From NCBI GenBank assembly GCA_002381565.1, contig DFWZ01000050.1:1-64000 (forward strand): a stretch of DNA of 64,000 bases. Reading direction: 5' to 3'. The notes under the pieces are model-generated. The model saw nothing but the letters and a program-made list of their open reading frames with translations. It did no database searches and was not told where the DNA came from. Positions 54,729 to 61,895 of this stretch are shown piece after piece (within the stretch, counting starts at the first letter, position 1; every line of letters begins with the position of its first letter). The stretch comes from Gallionella sp. UBA4121. Lineage in GTDB: Bacteria > Pseudomonadota > Gammaproteobacteria > Burkholderiales > Gallionellaceae. Made by a program: the position numbers and the translations under genes.

Positions 54729-55166
54729 CTATTTTCCGTGAAAATACCGCTGCCACCAACGTCGCCGGTTGCCGGGTACAGGAACGAAAATTTCGACCGG
54801 CGATGGCGGTACAGTGCTGAGTATCCAGCCGGGAGGGGAGGGAGTATCGCTACGACTGCATGAAGAGCCAATATTGTTCGGGTCATAGACTTTGATTAAT
54901 GCGGGCGATTCCACATCATCAGCGTAAACGATGCCGCAGTAATGATATTCATGGTCGTGATGCAACAGTGTATCCAGGGCATCAATACGCATGGCGAGTT
55001 CATCCCCACTCAGCGGTTTTTCCGGCAGAGCCTCGCCCAACTGGTAGAAGTACCACTGGCCAGTTTTGACCTTGCCCCACAGCGCATCGAGAGCTTCCCA
55101 CTTCAGGATGCCGCTGAAAGACCCGCCAAGGCGGGCGCGAAAGGCTTCTGATTCGGCGCTGCTCAT
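54729..55166 (-). CDS. Conserved-looking protein of unknown function
   Basis: 145 aa from ATG 55166 (MSSAESEAFRARLGG). No motif I recognise: a soluble N-terminal region with WEALDALWGKVKTGQWYFYQ and a histidine-rich LLHHDHEYHYCG, a Pro-rich middle, and a basic C terminus ending RRRWWQRYF. It starts 5 bp after the thioredoxin-like gene, so is probably the last gene of the permease/redox cluster. Not assigned a function. Confidence 0.6.
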   Translation of the reverse strand: MSSAESEAFRARLGGSFSGILKWEALDALWGKVKTGQWYFYQLGEALPEKPLSGDELAMRIDALDTLLHHDHEYHYCGIVYADDVESPALIKVYDPNNIGSSCSRSDTPSPPGWILSTVPPSPVEIFVPVPGNRRRWWQRYFHGK

Positions 55167-55171
55167 AATGC

Positions 55172-55402
55172 TTATAACCAACCCTCTATTTTGTCGTGGC
55201 TCGGCACGCCGCCCGCATGGACAACTTTGCCATCCACCACCACGCCGGGTGTGGACATTACGCCGTATCCCATGATGGCCTGAATATCTTCAATTTTCTC
55301 CAACTGGATTTCCACGCCTTTCTTTTTGGCGGCTGTCTCGATCAGTTTGAGCGTGGTTTTGCAGTTGGCGCAACCCGTGCCGAGGACTTTGATATTTTTC
55401 AT
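55172..55402 (-). CDS. Small thioredoxin-fold protein (redox-active disulfide type)
   Basis: 76-aa glutaredoxin/thioredoxin-like protein with CANC (C11, C14) after KVLGTG, and the cis-proline in MSTPGVVVDGKV. Such proteins commonly accompany PF03773-type permeases and ArsR regulators. No signal peptide. 17 bp behind the DUF2892-like gene. Likely role: thiol chemistry for the adjacent permease (inference). Confidence 0.85.
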   Translation of the reverse strand: MKNIKVLGTGCANCKTTLKLIETAAKKKGVEIQLEKIEDIQAIMGYGVMSTPGVVVDGKVVHAGGVPSHDKIEGWL

Positions 55403-55419
55403 TGTGATCTCCTTGAAAT

Positions 55420-55668
55420 TCAGCAGCAGGATTTGCCATCTTTACCAGGCGCACAGCAGTCAGCTTTGCCGATACCAAACAGCTTCAATGCTTTGACCAG
55501 AGGACAAAAGCCGGTAAAACCCATTTGAAAAACATTAAAGCCGACGAACAGGGTCAGCCACAACCAGCTTGCATGAGACAGGTCGACTTGTCCCGACCAA
55601 TGGGCCAGCCCTAAGCTCAACATAACCATAAAACCTGCAAAAATATTAACGATACGCGCTATTTCCAT
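55420..55668 (-). CDS. DUF2892/YgaP-like small membrane protein with cysteine tail
   Basis: 82 aa from ATG 55668. Two membrane helices (about 5-27 and 34-55), the motif FQMGFTGFCPLVKALKLFGI, then a cysteine-rich tail CCAPGKDGKSCC. The body matches the DUF2892 family, which is sometimes fused to rhodanese (YgaP). The four-cysteine tail could bind a soft metal(loid) or form disulfides. Confidence 0.8.
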   Translation of the reverse strand: MEIARIVNIFAGFMVMLSLGLAHWSGQVDLSHASWLWLTLFVGFNVFQMGFTGFCPLVKALKLFGIGKADCCAPGKDGKSCC

Positions 55669-55722
55669 TTTTTCCTCCTGCTTGCAACGCACTGCCAAAT
55701 CCCGGGCAGCACAAACGGATAT

Positions 55723-55992
55723 TCAGACCGAATTCTTCAGCCATGCCTCAATCTCTTCGGTGCGCGGCAAACCATTAAAAATTACTTTGCCGGAATGCAA
55801 CACGGCGGGTGTTTGCTGATAGGGAATACCCATCGCATCGGCATCTTTGCGAATATCCACTTCCAGCCGGATACCCAGACCCGATGCTGCGCAGGACAAG
55901 CGTTTCTCCATACGCAACAACGGTTCACCCGTTCCAACTAATGTAAGACTGACGATAGGCGCATTGAGCGGGGGTGTGGTGCAAAATGACAT
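55723..55992 (-). CDS. Thioredoxin-fold protein without CxxC
   Basis: 89 aa from ATG 55992, 2 bp after the permease stop. It aligns along its length with the CANC protein at 55172-55402 (LVGTG, the TPAV cis-proline loop, KVIFNGLP, IEAWL), but where that has GTGCANC this reads GTGEPLL. A single cysteine remains at residue 34 plus one at residue 4. The frame extends upstream within the permease but that part is a shadow. Possibly a non-redox or one-cysteine binding partner of the permease. Confidence 0.75.
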   Translation of the reverse strand: MSFCTTPPLNAPIVSLTLVGTGEPLLRMEKRLSCAASGLGIRLEVDIRKDADAMGIPYQQTPAVLHSGKVIFNGLPRTEEIEAWLKNSV

Positions 55993-55994
55993 GA

Positions 55995-57035
55995 TCACAC
56001 CACAGCGTTGAATACATAACCTACCAGCATGATGCCCGCCGATACGACGCCGACGAACACCGCAATCAGCCTGGGTTTGAGCACTTTGCGCAGGATCAGC
56101 ATTTCCGGCAGCGACAGTGCGATCACGCTCATCATGAAAGCCAGCACCGTGCCGAGTGATGCGCCCTTGGCCAGCAGCGCCTCGACGATGGGGATGATGC
56201 CAGCGGCGTTGGTGTACATCGGTACGCCGATTAATACCGAAACCGGCACAGACCACCACGGCGCATCTTTGCCCATCAGTCCGGCCATGAAATCCTGCGG
56301 CACATAGCCGTGGATGCCCGCGCCGATGGCGATACCAGCCAGCACGTAAGGCCACACTTTGCCGACGATCTCGCGTACTGAGGCGAATCCGGCATAGATA
56401 CGGTCGGTCAGTGTCAGTTCGTCTGCGCCCACAGTCGCTTGCACGTAAGTCATGTTGCGAACCCAGTCTTCCAGATGCGCTTCCATCTTGAGACGGCCGA
56501 TGATGTATCCGGATACGATAGCAATGGACAGCCCCAGCCCCAGGTACAGTGCGGCGACTTTCCAGCCGAACAGACCAAACAACAGGGTCAGCGCAATTTC
56601 GTTGACCATCGGCGCGGAAATCAAAAAGGAAAATGTGACGCCCAGCGGCACACCTGCCTGCACGAAACCGATGAACAGCGGCACGGCGGAGCACGAACAG
56701 AACGGGGTGACGATGCCGAGCAGCGCTGCCATGACATTGCCGACACCTTCATGCCGCCCGGCGAGCAGGGCGCGTGTACGCTCCGGCGTGAAGTATGAAT
56801 TCACCATGCCCATCACCATCACAACACCCGCCAAAAGCAAAAGCACCTTGGGTGTGTCGTACAGGAAGAATTGCAGTGCATCAAAAGTATGGCTGCCCGG
56901 CTCAACCGGCAGCGCATTCACCAGGATATGCGAGAGCGGCTCCAGCGTTTTGTATAACCCGAACCAAAGCACGGCGGCGATGAACAGGAAAGTGCGAGGT
57001 TGGCTGCGTGGCAGATTTAGTACAGATGCATTCAT
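55995..57035 (-). CDS. PF03773-type permease (ArsP-like)
   Basis: 346 aa from ATG 57035, preceded by AGGAG. Eight to ten membrane helices in two halves, with the hallmark LGIVTPFCSCSAVPLFIGF and the second-half counterpart IGVPMYTNAAGIIPIVEALL. Members include ArsP, which exports trivalent organoarsenicals; most are uncharacterised. First gene of the leftward permease-redox cluster; divergent from the BON protein and neighbour of arsR-arsC-acr3. Confidence 0.88.
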   Translation of the reverse strand: MNASVLNLPRSQPRTFLFIAAVLWFGLYKTLEPLSHILVNALPVEPGSHTFDALQFFLYDTPKVLLLLAGVVMVMGMVNSYFTPERTRALLAGRHEGVGNVMAALLGIVTPFCSCSAVPLFIGFVQAGVPLGVTFSFLISAPMVNEIALTLLFGLFGWKVAALYLGLGLSIAIVSGYIIGRLKMEAHLEDWVRNMTYVQATVGADELTLTDRIYAGFASVREIVGKVWPYVLAGIAIGAGIHGYVPQDFMAGLMGKDAPWWSVPVSVLIGVPMYTNAAGIIPIVEALLAKGASLGTVLAFMMSVIALSLPEMLILRKVLKPRLIAVFVGVVSAGIMLVGYVFNAVV

Positions 57036-57316
57036 GTTTAGAGACTCCTGCTCAGCCAAAATAGTCAGCATTTATGTTTTTCATCAGGAAGGCGAACGAA
57101 TCCGGGAAAGGATGCAAATTATCTGCTGGGTAACAATTTTACGTTCAAATTCAAATTAATGCTTTAATAATTATTTAACAATAGAAATGTATGCTGATAT
57201 AACCAGCTCAAGTGGTTCAGGCATTAGCTGAAATTGAAATATTTGGGTTGTATTATTTTAAGTGGTTCAAAAACTATCGTTCGAACTGTTCACCAACTTT
57301 ATTTGAAGGAATTTAG
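57036..57316. other. Divergent region with repeated AAGTGGTTCA
   Basis: AT-rich gap between the permease and the BON protein gene. The decamer AAGTGGTTCA occurs at 57210-57219 and 57260-57269, 50 bp apart, and a third time after acr3 at 59683-59692. These could be binding sites, but the evidence is only repetition. Confidence 0.35.
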
Positions 57317-57592
57317 ATGAAAAAAATCGCATTGAAGGTAATGTTTGCTCTTGCGCTCGGCACTTCTGCCATCGCCCATGCTGAAACAGACCCGCTGGTA
57401 GAAAATGTGAAAGCAGCACTTGCTGCTGAACCTTCACTGCAAGGGGTTCAGATTGATGTAACGAATAAGGACGGCACAATTACGCTCGCTGGTCATCCTG
57501 ATAACGGGCAGCAACTTTTCAAGGCTGCTGTAGCCGCGGAAAAAACGCCTGGTGTCAAATACGTCATCAACGAAATGTATCCAAAAAACTAA
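57317..57592 (+). CDS. Periplasmic BON-domain protein
   Basis: 91 aa. Signal peptide MKKIALKVMFALALGTSAIA with cleavage after AHA; one BON (OsmY-like) domain with VENVKAALAAEP, IDVTNKDGTITLAGH and the closing VINEMYP. Envelope/stress-associated family; exact role unknown. AAGGAAT precedes the start. A GGAGGG/CCCTCC hairpin without a T-run follows near 57608. Confidence 0.85.
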   Translation: MKKIALKVMFALALGTSAIAHAETDPLVENVKAALAAEPSLQGVQIDVTNKDGTITLAGHPDNGQQLFKAAVAAEKTPGVKYVINEMYPKN

Positions 57593-57770
57593 AGAATAAT
57601 AAGGGGAGGGGCAACTTGCGCCCTCCTCGCATGCCGGTCAGGTCTAAAGTCAATCTAAGCAGCGCAATCCCCTAAGTTTTAATTTACTGTATTGACCCGC
57701 ACACAACCGATGTGAACGGATTCGACTTAAATTGAAACTCACATCTTGAACAGGGGAAATTTTTCTGATT

Positions 57771-57784
57771 TAATGGCGCCATTA
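57771..57784. promoter_or_regulatory. Perfect 14-bp palindrome before arsR
   Basis: TAATGGCGCCATTA, 32 bp before the arsR ATG. Position and symmetry suit an operator, possibly for ArsR itself, but it does not match a particular ArsR consensus that I can cite. Confidence 0.4.
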
Positions 57785-57816
57785 TTTTGATAGTTGTTTA
57801 AGTGTAAAAAAATAAA

Positions 57817-58140
57817 ATGATGGAATCTACACAAGTAGTAAAGGCATTGTCCGCGCTGGCGCAGCCAACACGTCTGGCGGCCTATCGGCTGTTGGTGGCC
57901 AGCGGGCCGGCAGGAATGGCTGCAGGACAGATCGCTGAAAAACTAAATGCATCTCCGGCCACGATGTCGTTTCACTTCAAAATCCTGAGCCATGCGGGAC
58001 TGATCGAGAGCCGGCAGGATGGTCGTTTTGTTTACTACTCGGCGAATTTCGAGGTAATGAATGGCATGGTGGGCTACTTGACCGAGAATTGTTGTGGCGG
58101 AGATCTGGCAGCCTGCAATGTGCCGAGTAAAATTTGTTAA
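57817..58140 (+). CDS. arsR: ArsR-family arsenic-responsive repressor
   Basis: 107-aa winged-helix repressor: ALAQPTRLAAYRLLV, recognition helix NASPATMSFHFKILSHAGLI, wing SRQDGRFVYYSA. Cysteines C92, C93 and C100 (ENCCGGDLAAC), plus C107, sit at the C terminus as in the Acidithiobacillus-type ArsR, where three such cysteines bind As(III). It heads arsR-arsC-acr3. A second ATG follows the first immediately. Confidence 0.92.
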   Translation: MMESTQVVKALSALAQPTRLAAYRLLVASGPAGMAAGQIAEKLNASPATMSFHFKILSHAGLIESRQDGRFVYYSANFEVMNGMVGYLTENCCGGDLAACNVPSKIC

Positions 58141-58160
58141 TAACGTCGAGGAAAAACGAA

Positions 58161-58658
58161 ATGAGCGAAAAGCAATACAACGTGCTGGTGTTATGTACCG
58201 GCAATTCCGCACGCAGCATTCTGGGCGAAGTGTTGTTTAACACGCTGGGCAAGGGTAAATTCAAAGCGTACAGCGCCGGTAGCAAACCAGCGGGCAAAGT
58301 CAATCCGGGCGCACTTGAACTGTTACAAGCACAGGGGCACAGTGTTGAAGGGTTGCGCAGCAAGAGTTGGGATGAATTCGCTTTACCTGGCGCACCAGAA
58401 TTCGATTTTATCTTTACCGTGTGCGACAACGCTGCCGGAGAAGCCTGCCCACTCTGGCTGGGCAAACCTGCAACCGCACACTGGGGTATTCCTGATCCCG
58501 CTCATGTTGAGGGGGATGAAGCGCGCCGTGATGCATTCAAAACCGCCTATGCACAATTGGCACGCCGTATACAACTGTTCATGAGTTTGCCGATCGATAA
58601 GCTGGATAAACTGACACTGAAAGAAAAACTCGCCGAAATCGGACGCATCAAGGATTAA
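58161..58658 (+). CDS. arsC: Arsenate reductase, low-molecular-weight phosphatase type
   Basis: Reduces As(V) to As(III), using thioredoxin-linked cysteines. 165 aa from ATG 58161 with GAGGA upstream. P-loop C12-TGNSA-R18, then C88 and C96 in VCDNAAGEACP, and the D of PDPAHVEGD. The longer frame from 58134 overlaps arsR and is less likely. Confidence 0.94.
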   Translation: MSEKQYNVLVLCTGNSARSILGEVLFNTLGKGKFKAYSAGSKPAGKVNPGALELLQAQGHSVEGLRSKSWDEFALPGAPEFDFIFTVCDNAAGEACPLWLGKPATAHWGIPDPAHVEGDEARRDAFKTAYAQLARRIQLFMSLPIDKLDKLTLKEKLAEIGRIKD

Positions 58659-58662
58659 CCAG

Positions 58663-59682
58663 ATGAATCTATTTGAACGTTATTTAACCCTGTGGGTTGG
58701 ATTGTGCATCATCGCAGGTGTACTGCTGGGGCAATTTTTGCCGGTGGTATTTCAGGTCATTGCCGGCCTGGAAGTGGCCCGCGTGAACATGCCGGTGGGA
58801 ATACTGGTTTGGGTGATGATCATCCCGATGCTGCTGCGCATCGACTTCGGTGCGCTGCAGCAGGTGAAAAAGCATAGTCGCGGCATGGGCATCACGCTGT
58901 TCATCAACTGGGGGGTGAAGCCCTTTTCGATGGCGTTCCTGGGCTGGCTATTCATTCGCCATGTGTTTGTAGACTTTCTGCCGCAGGACCAACTCGACAG
59001 CTATATCGCCGGACTGATATTACTGGCCGCAGCGCCCTGTACCGCGATGGTGTTTGTGTGGAGCAACCTGGTCAAAGGCGATCCCTATTTCACCTTATCG
59101 CAAGTAGCGCTTAACGATGTGATCATGATCTTTGCCTTTGCGCCGCTGGTAGCGTTGTTGCTTGGCGTTGCCAGCATCTCCGTGCCGTGGGACACGCTGA
59201 CCGTCTCGGTTATTTTTTACATTGTGATCCCGGTCATTATCGCGCAACTGCTTCGCCGCCGACTGTTGAAACACGGTGAAGAGACATTCAAACGCGCGAT
59301 GGAGCACATTGCGCCCTATTCAATGGGCGCGCTGCTGGTCACTCTGGTGCTGCTGTTCGCGTTACAAGGCAATGCCATTGTCGCGCAGCCGCTGGTGATA
59401 CTCATGCTGGCTGTACCGATACTGATACAAGTGCTCTTCAATTCCGGTCTTGCCTACTGGCTGAATCACAAATTCGGCGTGGCGCATTGCGTGGGCGCGC
59501 CCTCTGCACTGATAGGCGCGAGCAACTTCTTCGAGCTTGCGGTTGCCACTGCGATCAGTCTTTACGGCTTCCAGTCAGGCGCAGCATTGGCAACGGTGGT
59601 GGGTGTACTGATCGAGGTACCTGTCATGTTATTAGTGGTGAAGATCGCCAATCGAACGCAAGGCTGGTATAACCGACCATAG
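58663..59682 (+). CDS. acr3: Arsenite efflux transporter ACR3
   Basis: 339-aa membrane carrier of the bile/arsenite/riboflavin transporter superfamily with about ten helices. The functional cysteine C126 lies in AAAPCTAMVFVWSN; IGASNFFELAVATAISLYG is the second family motif. Four bp after arsC. It exports the arsenite produced by ArsC. Confidence 0.95.
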   Translation: MNLFERYLTLWVGLCIIAGVLLGQFLPVVFQVIAGLEVARVNMPVGILVWVMIIPMLLRIDFGALQQVKKHSRGMGITLFINWGVKPFSMAFLGWLFIRHVFVDFLPQDQLDSYIAGLILLAAAPCTAMVFVWSNLVKGDPYFTLSQVALNDVIMIFAFAPLVALLLGVASISVPWDTLTVSVIFYIVIPVIIAQLLRRRLLKHGEETFKRAMEHIAPYSMGALLVTLVLLFALQGNAIVAQPLVILMLAVPILIQVLFNSGLAYWLNHKFGVAHCVGAPSALIGASNFFELAVATAISLYGFQSGAALATVVGVLIEVPVMLLVVKIANRTQGWYNRP

Positions 59683-59725
59683 AAGTGGTTCAAGTCAACA
59701 CGCCCTTCATGAGGGTGACAGGTTG

Positions 59726-60232
59726 CTAAAAACGTCCATTCACCCGGTAGAAATAATTGCTCAATTCCTCGGTTTCCGCGCTCTTGTGGCGTGCCAGACC
59801 ATGCGCGTAGCGCACCAGACTGCGCATCACATAATACACAATGGAATGGTGTGTGCCCAGCAGAGACTCCAGCTTGGCACGTTCCAGCAGCAGCACGGTA
59901 CAATCCTCCTTTACCTCGATAATGGCATCGATCTTCATCATGTTGCTGCCGACAAAGCTGATGACGCGCGCCATATCTCCCGGATCTTTCAGATGCATGA
60001 CCATGGGTTCATTGTCGACCATGGAACTCACTTCGATTTTTCCCTCAACCAATATCAGCAACGCATCTTCCAGCTTACGACTGCCTGGTTTGACAATAAA
60101 TTTGCCCGCTTTATAAGATTGGATTGTCAGCAGGCCTGTCAGAATTTCAACTTCAGACTCGCGCAATTCTGCCACCAGCGTACTTCGATAAAGTGCTTTT
60201 ATAATTTTTTCATCGGTAATCATTTTTGTCAT
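59726..60232 (-). CDS. Cyclic-nucleotide-binding-domain protein without DNA-binding domain
   Basis: 168 aa with a CRP-like cNMP-binding beta-barrel (YKAGKFIVKPGSRKLEDALLILVEGKIEV, then VKEDCTVLLLERAKLESLL) and a helical end (VYYVMRSLVRYAHGLARHKS). No helix-turn-helix follows, so it is not a CRP/FNR regulator. The barrel ligand-binding residues are not clearly the cAMP set. Convergent with acr3. Role unknown. Confidence 0.75.
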   Translation of the reverse strand: MTKMITDEKIIKALYRSTLVAELRESEVEILTGLLTIQSYKAGKFIVKPGSRKLEDALLILVEGKIEVSSMVDNEPMVMHLKDPGDMARVISFVGSNMMKIDAIIEVKEDCTVLLLERAKLESLLGTHHSIVYYVMRSLVRYAHGLARHKSAETEELSNYFYRVNGRF

Positions 60233-60617
60233 CCTTATTAATTCAAGCTAACCGGCACAGTAGAGATATCGCACCCGATAATAAAATCCGCCGTGCCGAA
60301 ACCTTCTCCTCAACCCTGATGAAACGACTGATAGAACAACTTAATTCTGGCTAAGTGCTAAAGCCCAAACCATCATTGATAGTCATTCGACTAAGCTGCC
60401 GAGCGGGTTTCACAGGGATGGGCTGTTTTTCGCCCAACTCGCAAAATACGGCCGCCAAGTCGCAGGTTATCTCCCGAAGGGGGAGAGCGCAGCAAGGGGG
60501 CGAAGCCGAGCAAACGAATCGCTACGCAAGTTTCACGTATAGTGAACACGTCAGAACAGTGCACCGCCTATTGCCTGGCAACTCTTATTCTCATCACCTA
60601 TCTGATTTTCAATATAA
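60233..60617. other. Repeat-bearing intergenic region before the CNBD gene
   Basis: 385 bp between the divergently placed start of the cNMP-domain gene and the stop of the ANTAR regulator. Most of it is dispersed repeat copy B (60381-60536). No gene is credible here. Any promoter for the cNMP-domain gene would lie in 60233-60380, but I cannot point to one. Confidence 0.5.
60381..60536. repeat. Dispersed palindromic repeat, copy B (long form)
   Basis: Starts AGTCATTCGACTAAGCT, contains AAGTCGCAGGTTATCTC and a CCCGAAGGGGG hairpin, and ends ACGAATCGCTACGCAAGTTT. Both ends match copy A at 291-385; the right end also resembles copies C and D. Confidence 0.65.
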
Positions 60618-61193
60618 TTAAGAGCTCAGCTCTTTTGCAAGAATGATCGCCTCGGCAACCTCCGCCATGCGCCACCCCTTGCTCATTGCCATGCTGCGCA
60701 TCCGCTTATATGCATCCGCCTCGCTGTAACTGTGATCGATCATCAGGATGCCCTTGGCCCTATCCACCAGTTTTCGCTCGACCAACTGGCTCTTCGCTTC
60801 CTTCAGTTCGTCACGCAAGCGCTTGTGCTCGGCAAATCGGGCGGCAGCCACCTGAATAATACCGCTCAGGTCTTCACCCTTAATGGCATGAGATACATAA
60901 GCGCTAACCCCGGCTCGCATCGCCTCCTGAATACTGTGCTGGTCATTTTGCGCACCCAGCACCACCACAGGCTTCTCCAGCGTTGTGGACATCAGGCTGA
61001 TCTGCTCCAGCGTATCCCGCCCGGGCGCATTCGCATCAACGATGATCACATCGGCAGAAGCGGCCTGAATCGAATCCTCATCCACCTGTTCCCAGGCCAG
61101 CACACCGACAACATCGTATTCGGCCAATTCAAGACTGGCCTTCAACCACGCCGCCCGATCCCGCATGTCATCGATAATCAGTATTCTTTTCAA
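60618..61193 (-). CDS. nasT: ANTAR-domain response regulator, NasT-like
   Basis: 191 aa. Receiver-like domain (1-120) with D8-D9 and D53 (IIVDANAPGRD), but the conserved Thr/Ser and Lys are missing (VVVLGAQND, AYVSHAIKG), as in NasT-type pseudo-receivers. A coiled linker leads to an ANTAR RNA-binding domain (about 130-188: KLVDRAKGILMIDHSYSEAD, AYKRMRSMAMSKGW). It probably binds the hairpin leader of the nrt-nir-nas operon 6 kb to the left. No NasS partner is in the window. Confidence 0.85.
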   Translation of the reverse strand: MKRILIIDDMRDRAAWLKASLELAEYDVVGVLAWEQVDEDSIQAASADVIIVDANAPGRDTLEQISLMSTTLEKPVVVLGAQNDQHSIQEAMRAGVSAYVSHAIKGEDLSGIIQVAAARFAEHKRLRDELKEAKSQLVERKLVDRAKGILMIDHSYSEADAYKRMRSMAMSKGWRMAEVAEAIILAKELSS

Positions 61194-61451
61194 CGTATCT
61201 CCCAGCAGTCATGTAAATACAAAGCAATAAACGGACCAGGATCAACCCATTGAATAAATAGACATATTATAAAATCATAGCGAATTTTGCACAGAAACTG
61301 CGCCTGCATGCACGGTATTGGTGCGGCGTGACATTAAAACTCATGTCAATTTCAGGATTGTTGTTCACCCATGACTTATGACCGGTCCAAATTAAGGCAT
61401 ACGGCCAACTCCTCAAAATCAAAAGTGGCGGCAACTTTTTTAATGTAGTAA

Positions 61452-61742
61452 TTACCTTAATGTATTAATGTACTTCTCTTTGGCAGCAACCGGTGATTGC
61501 GCAGCCGATGGCTGAACAACCGTCTTTTTCTGCCTCGCAAACTGCGGATAAACTTGTTCAACGCGTTCAACCAGTTTATGCAATTCGTCGGAATCCGTGG
61601 CATTCGCCAGTCTCAGCACCTCTTTGGCATAACTGATATCAGCACACATCCATTCGATATCAATTATGCGACCGTTCTCGCGCCGCAGCAAAACATGTAT
61701 CCGCCCTGCCAAAGCAAAGAGTAATTCTATTTCGCCCACCAT
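61452..61742 (-). CDS. Small soluble protein of unknown function
   Basis: 96 aa from ATG 61742, with a strong AGGAGG 6 nt upstream; longer frames are unlikely. A hydrophobic first strand/helix (VGEIELLFALAGRIHVLLR), then IDIEWMCADISYAKEVL and a helical DELHKLVERVEQVYPQFA, and a polar tail. The spacing behind the chemoreceptor (about 150 bp) allows co-transcription. Nothing identifies its job. Confidence 0.6.
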   Translation of the reverse strand: MVGEIELLFALAGRIHVLLRRENGRIIDIEWMCADISYAKEVLRLANATDSDELHKLVERVEQVYPQFARQKKTVVQPSAAQSPVAAKEKYINTLR

Positions 61743-61895
61743 TGGTAACCTCCTATTATCGCCAGCCAGACAGCATCCCAAGTTCGCTTACTAAATTTAT
61801 GACCAGTCTAAATCCAGACCGGCGAGCAATTTGCGATCCGGCGTATCGATTAACGCCGAAAAGGTGATGCGCTGGCTCTTTACTGTTCCGCAGTG

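Noticed and set aside
55993..56694. Upstream extension of the CxxC-less thioredoxin-like frame into the permease gene
   Set aside because: The extension overlaps the permease in another frame and reads as Arg-rich shadow sequence; the real start is the ATG at 55992.
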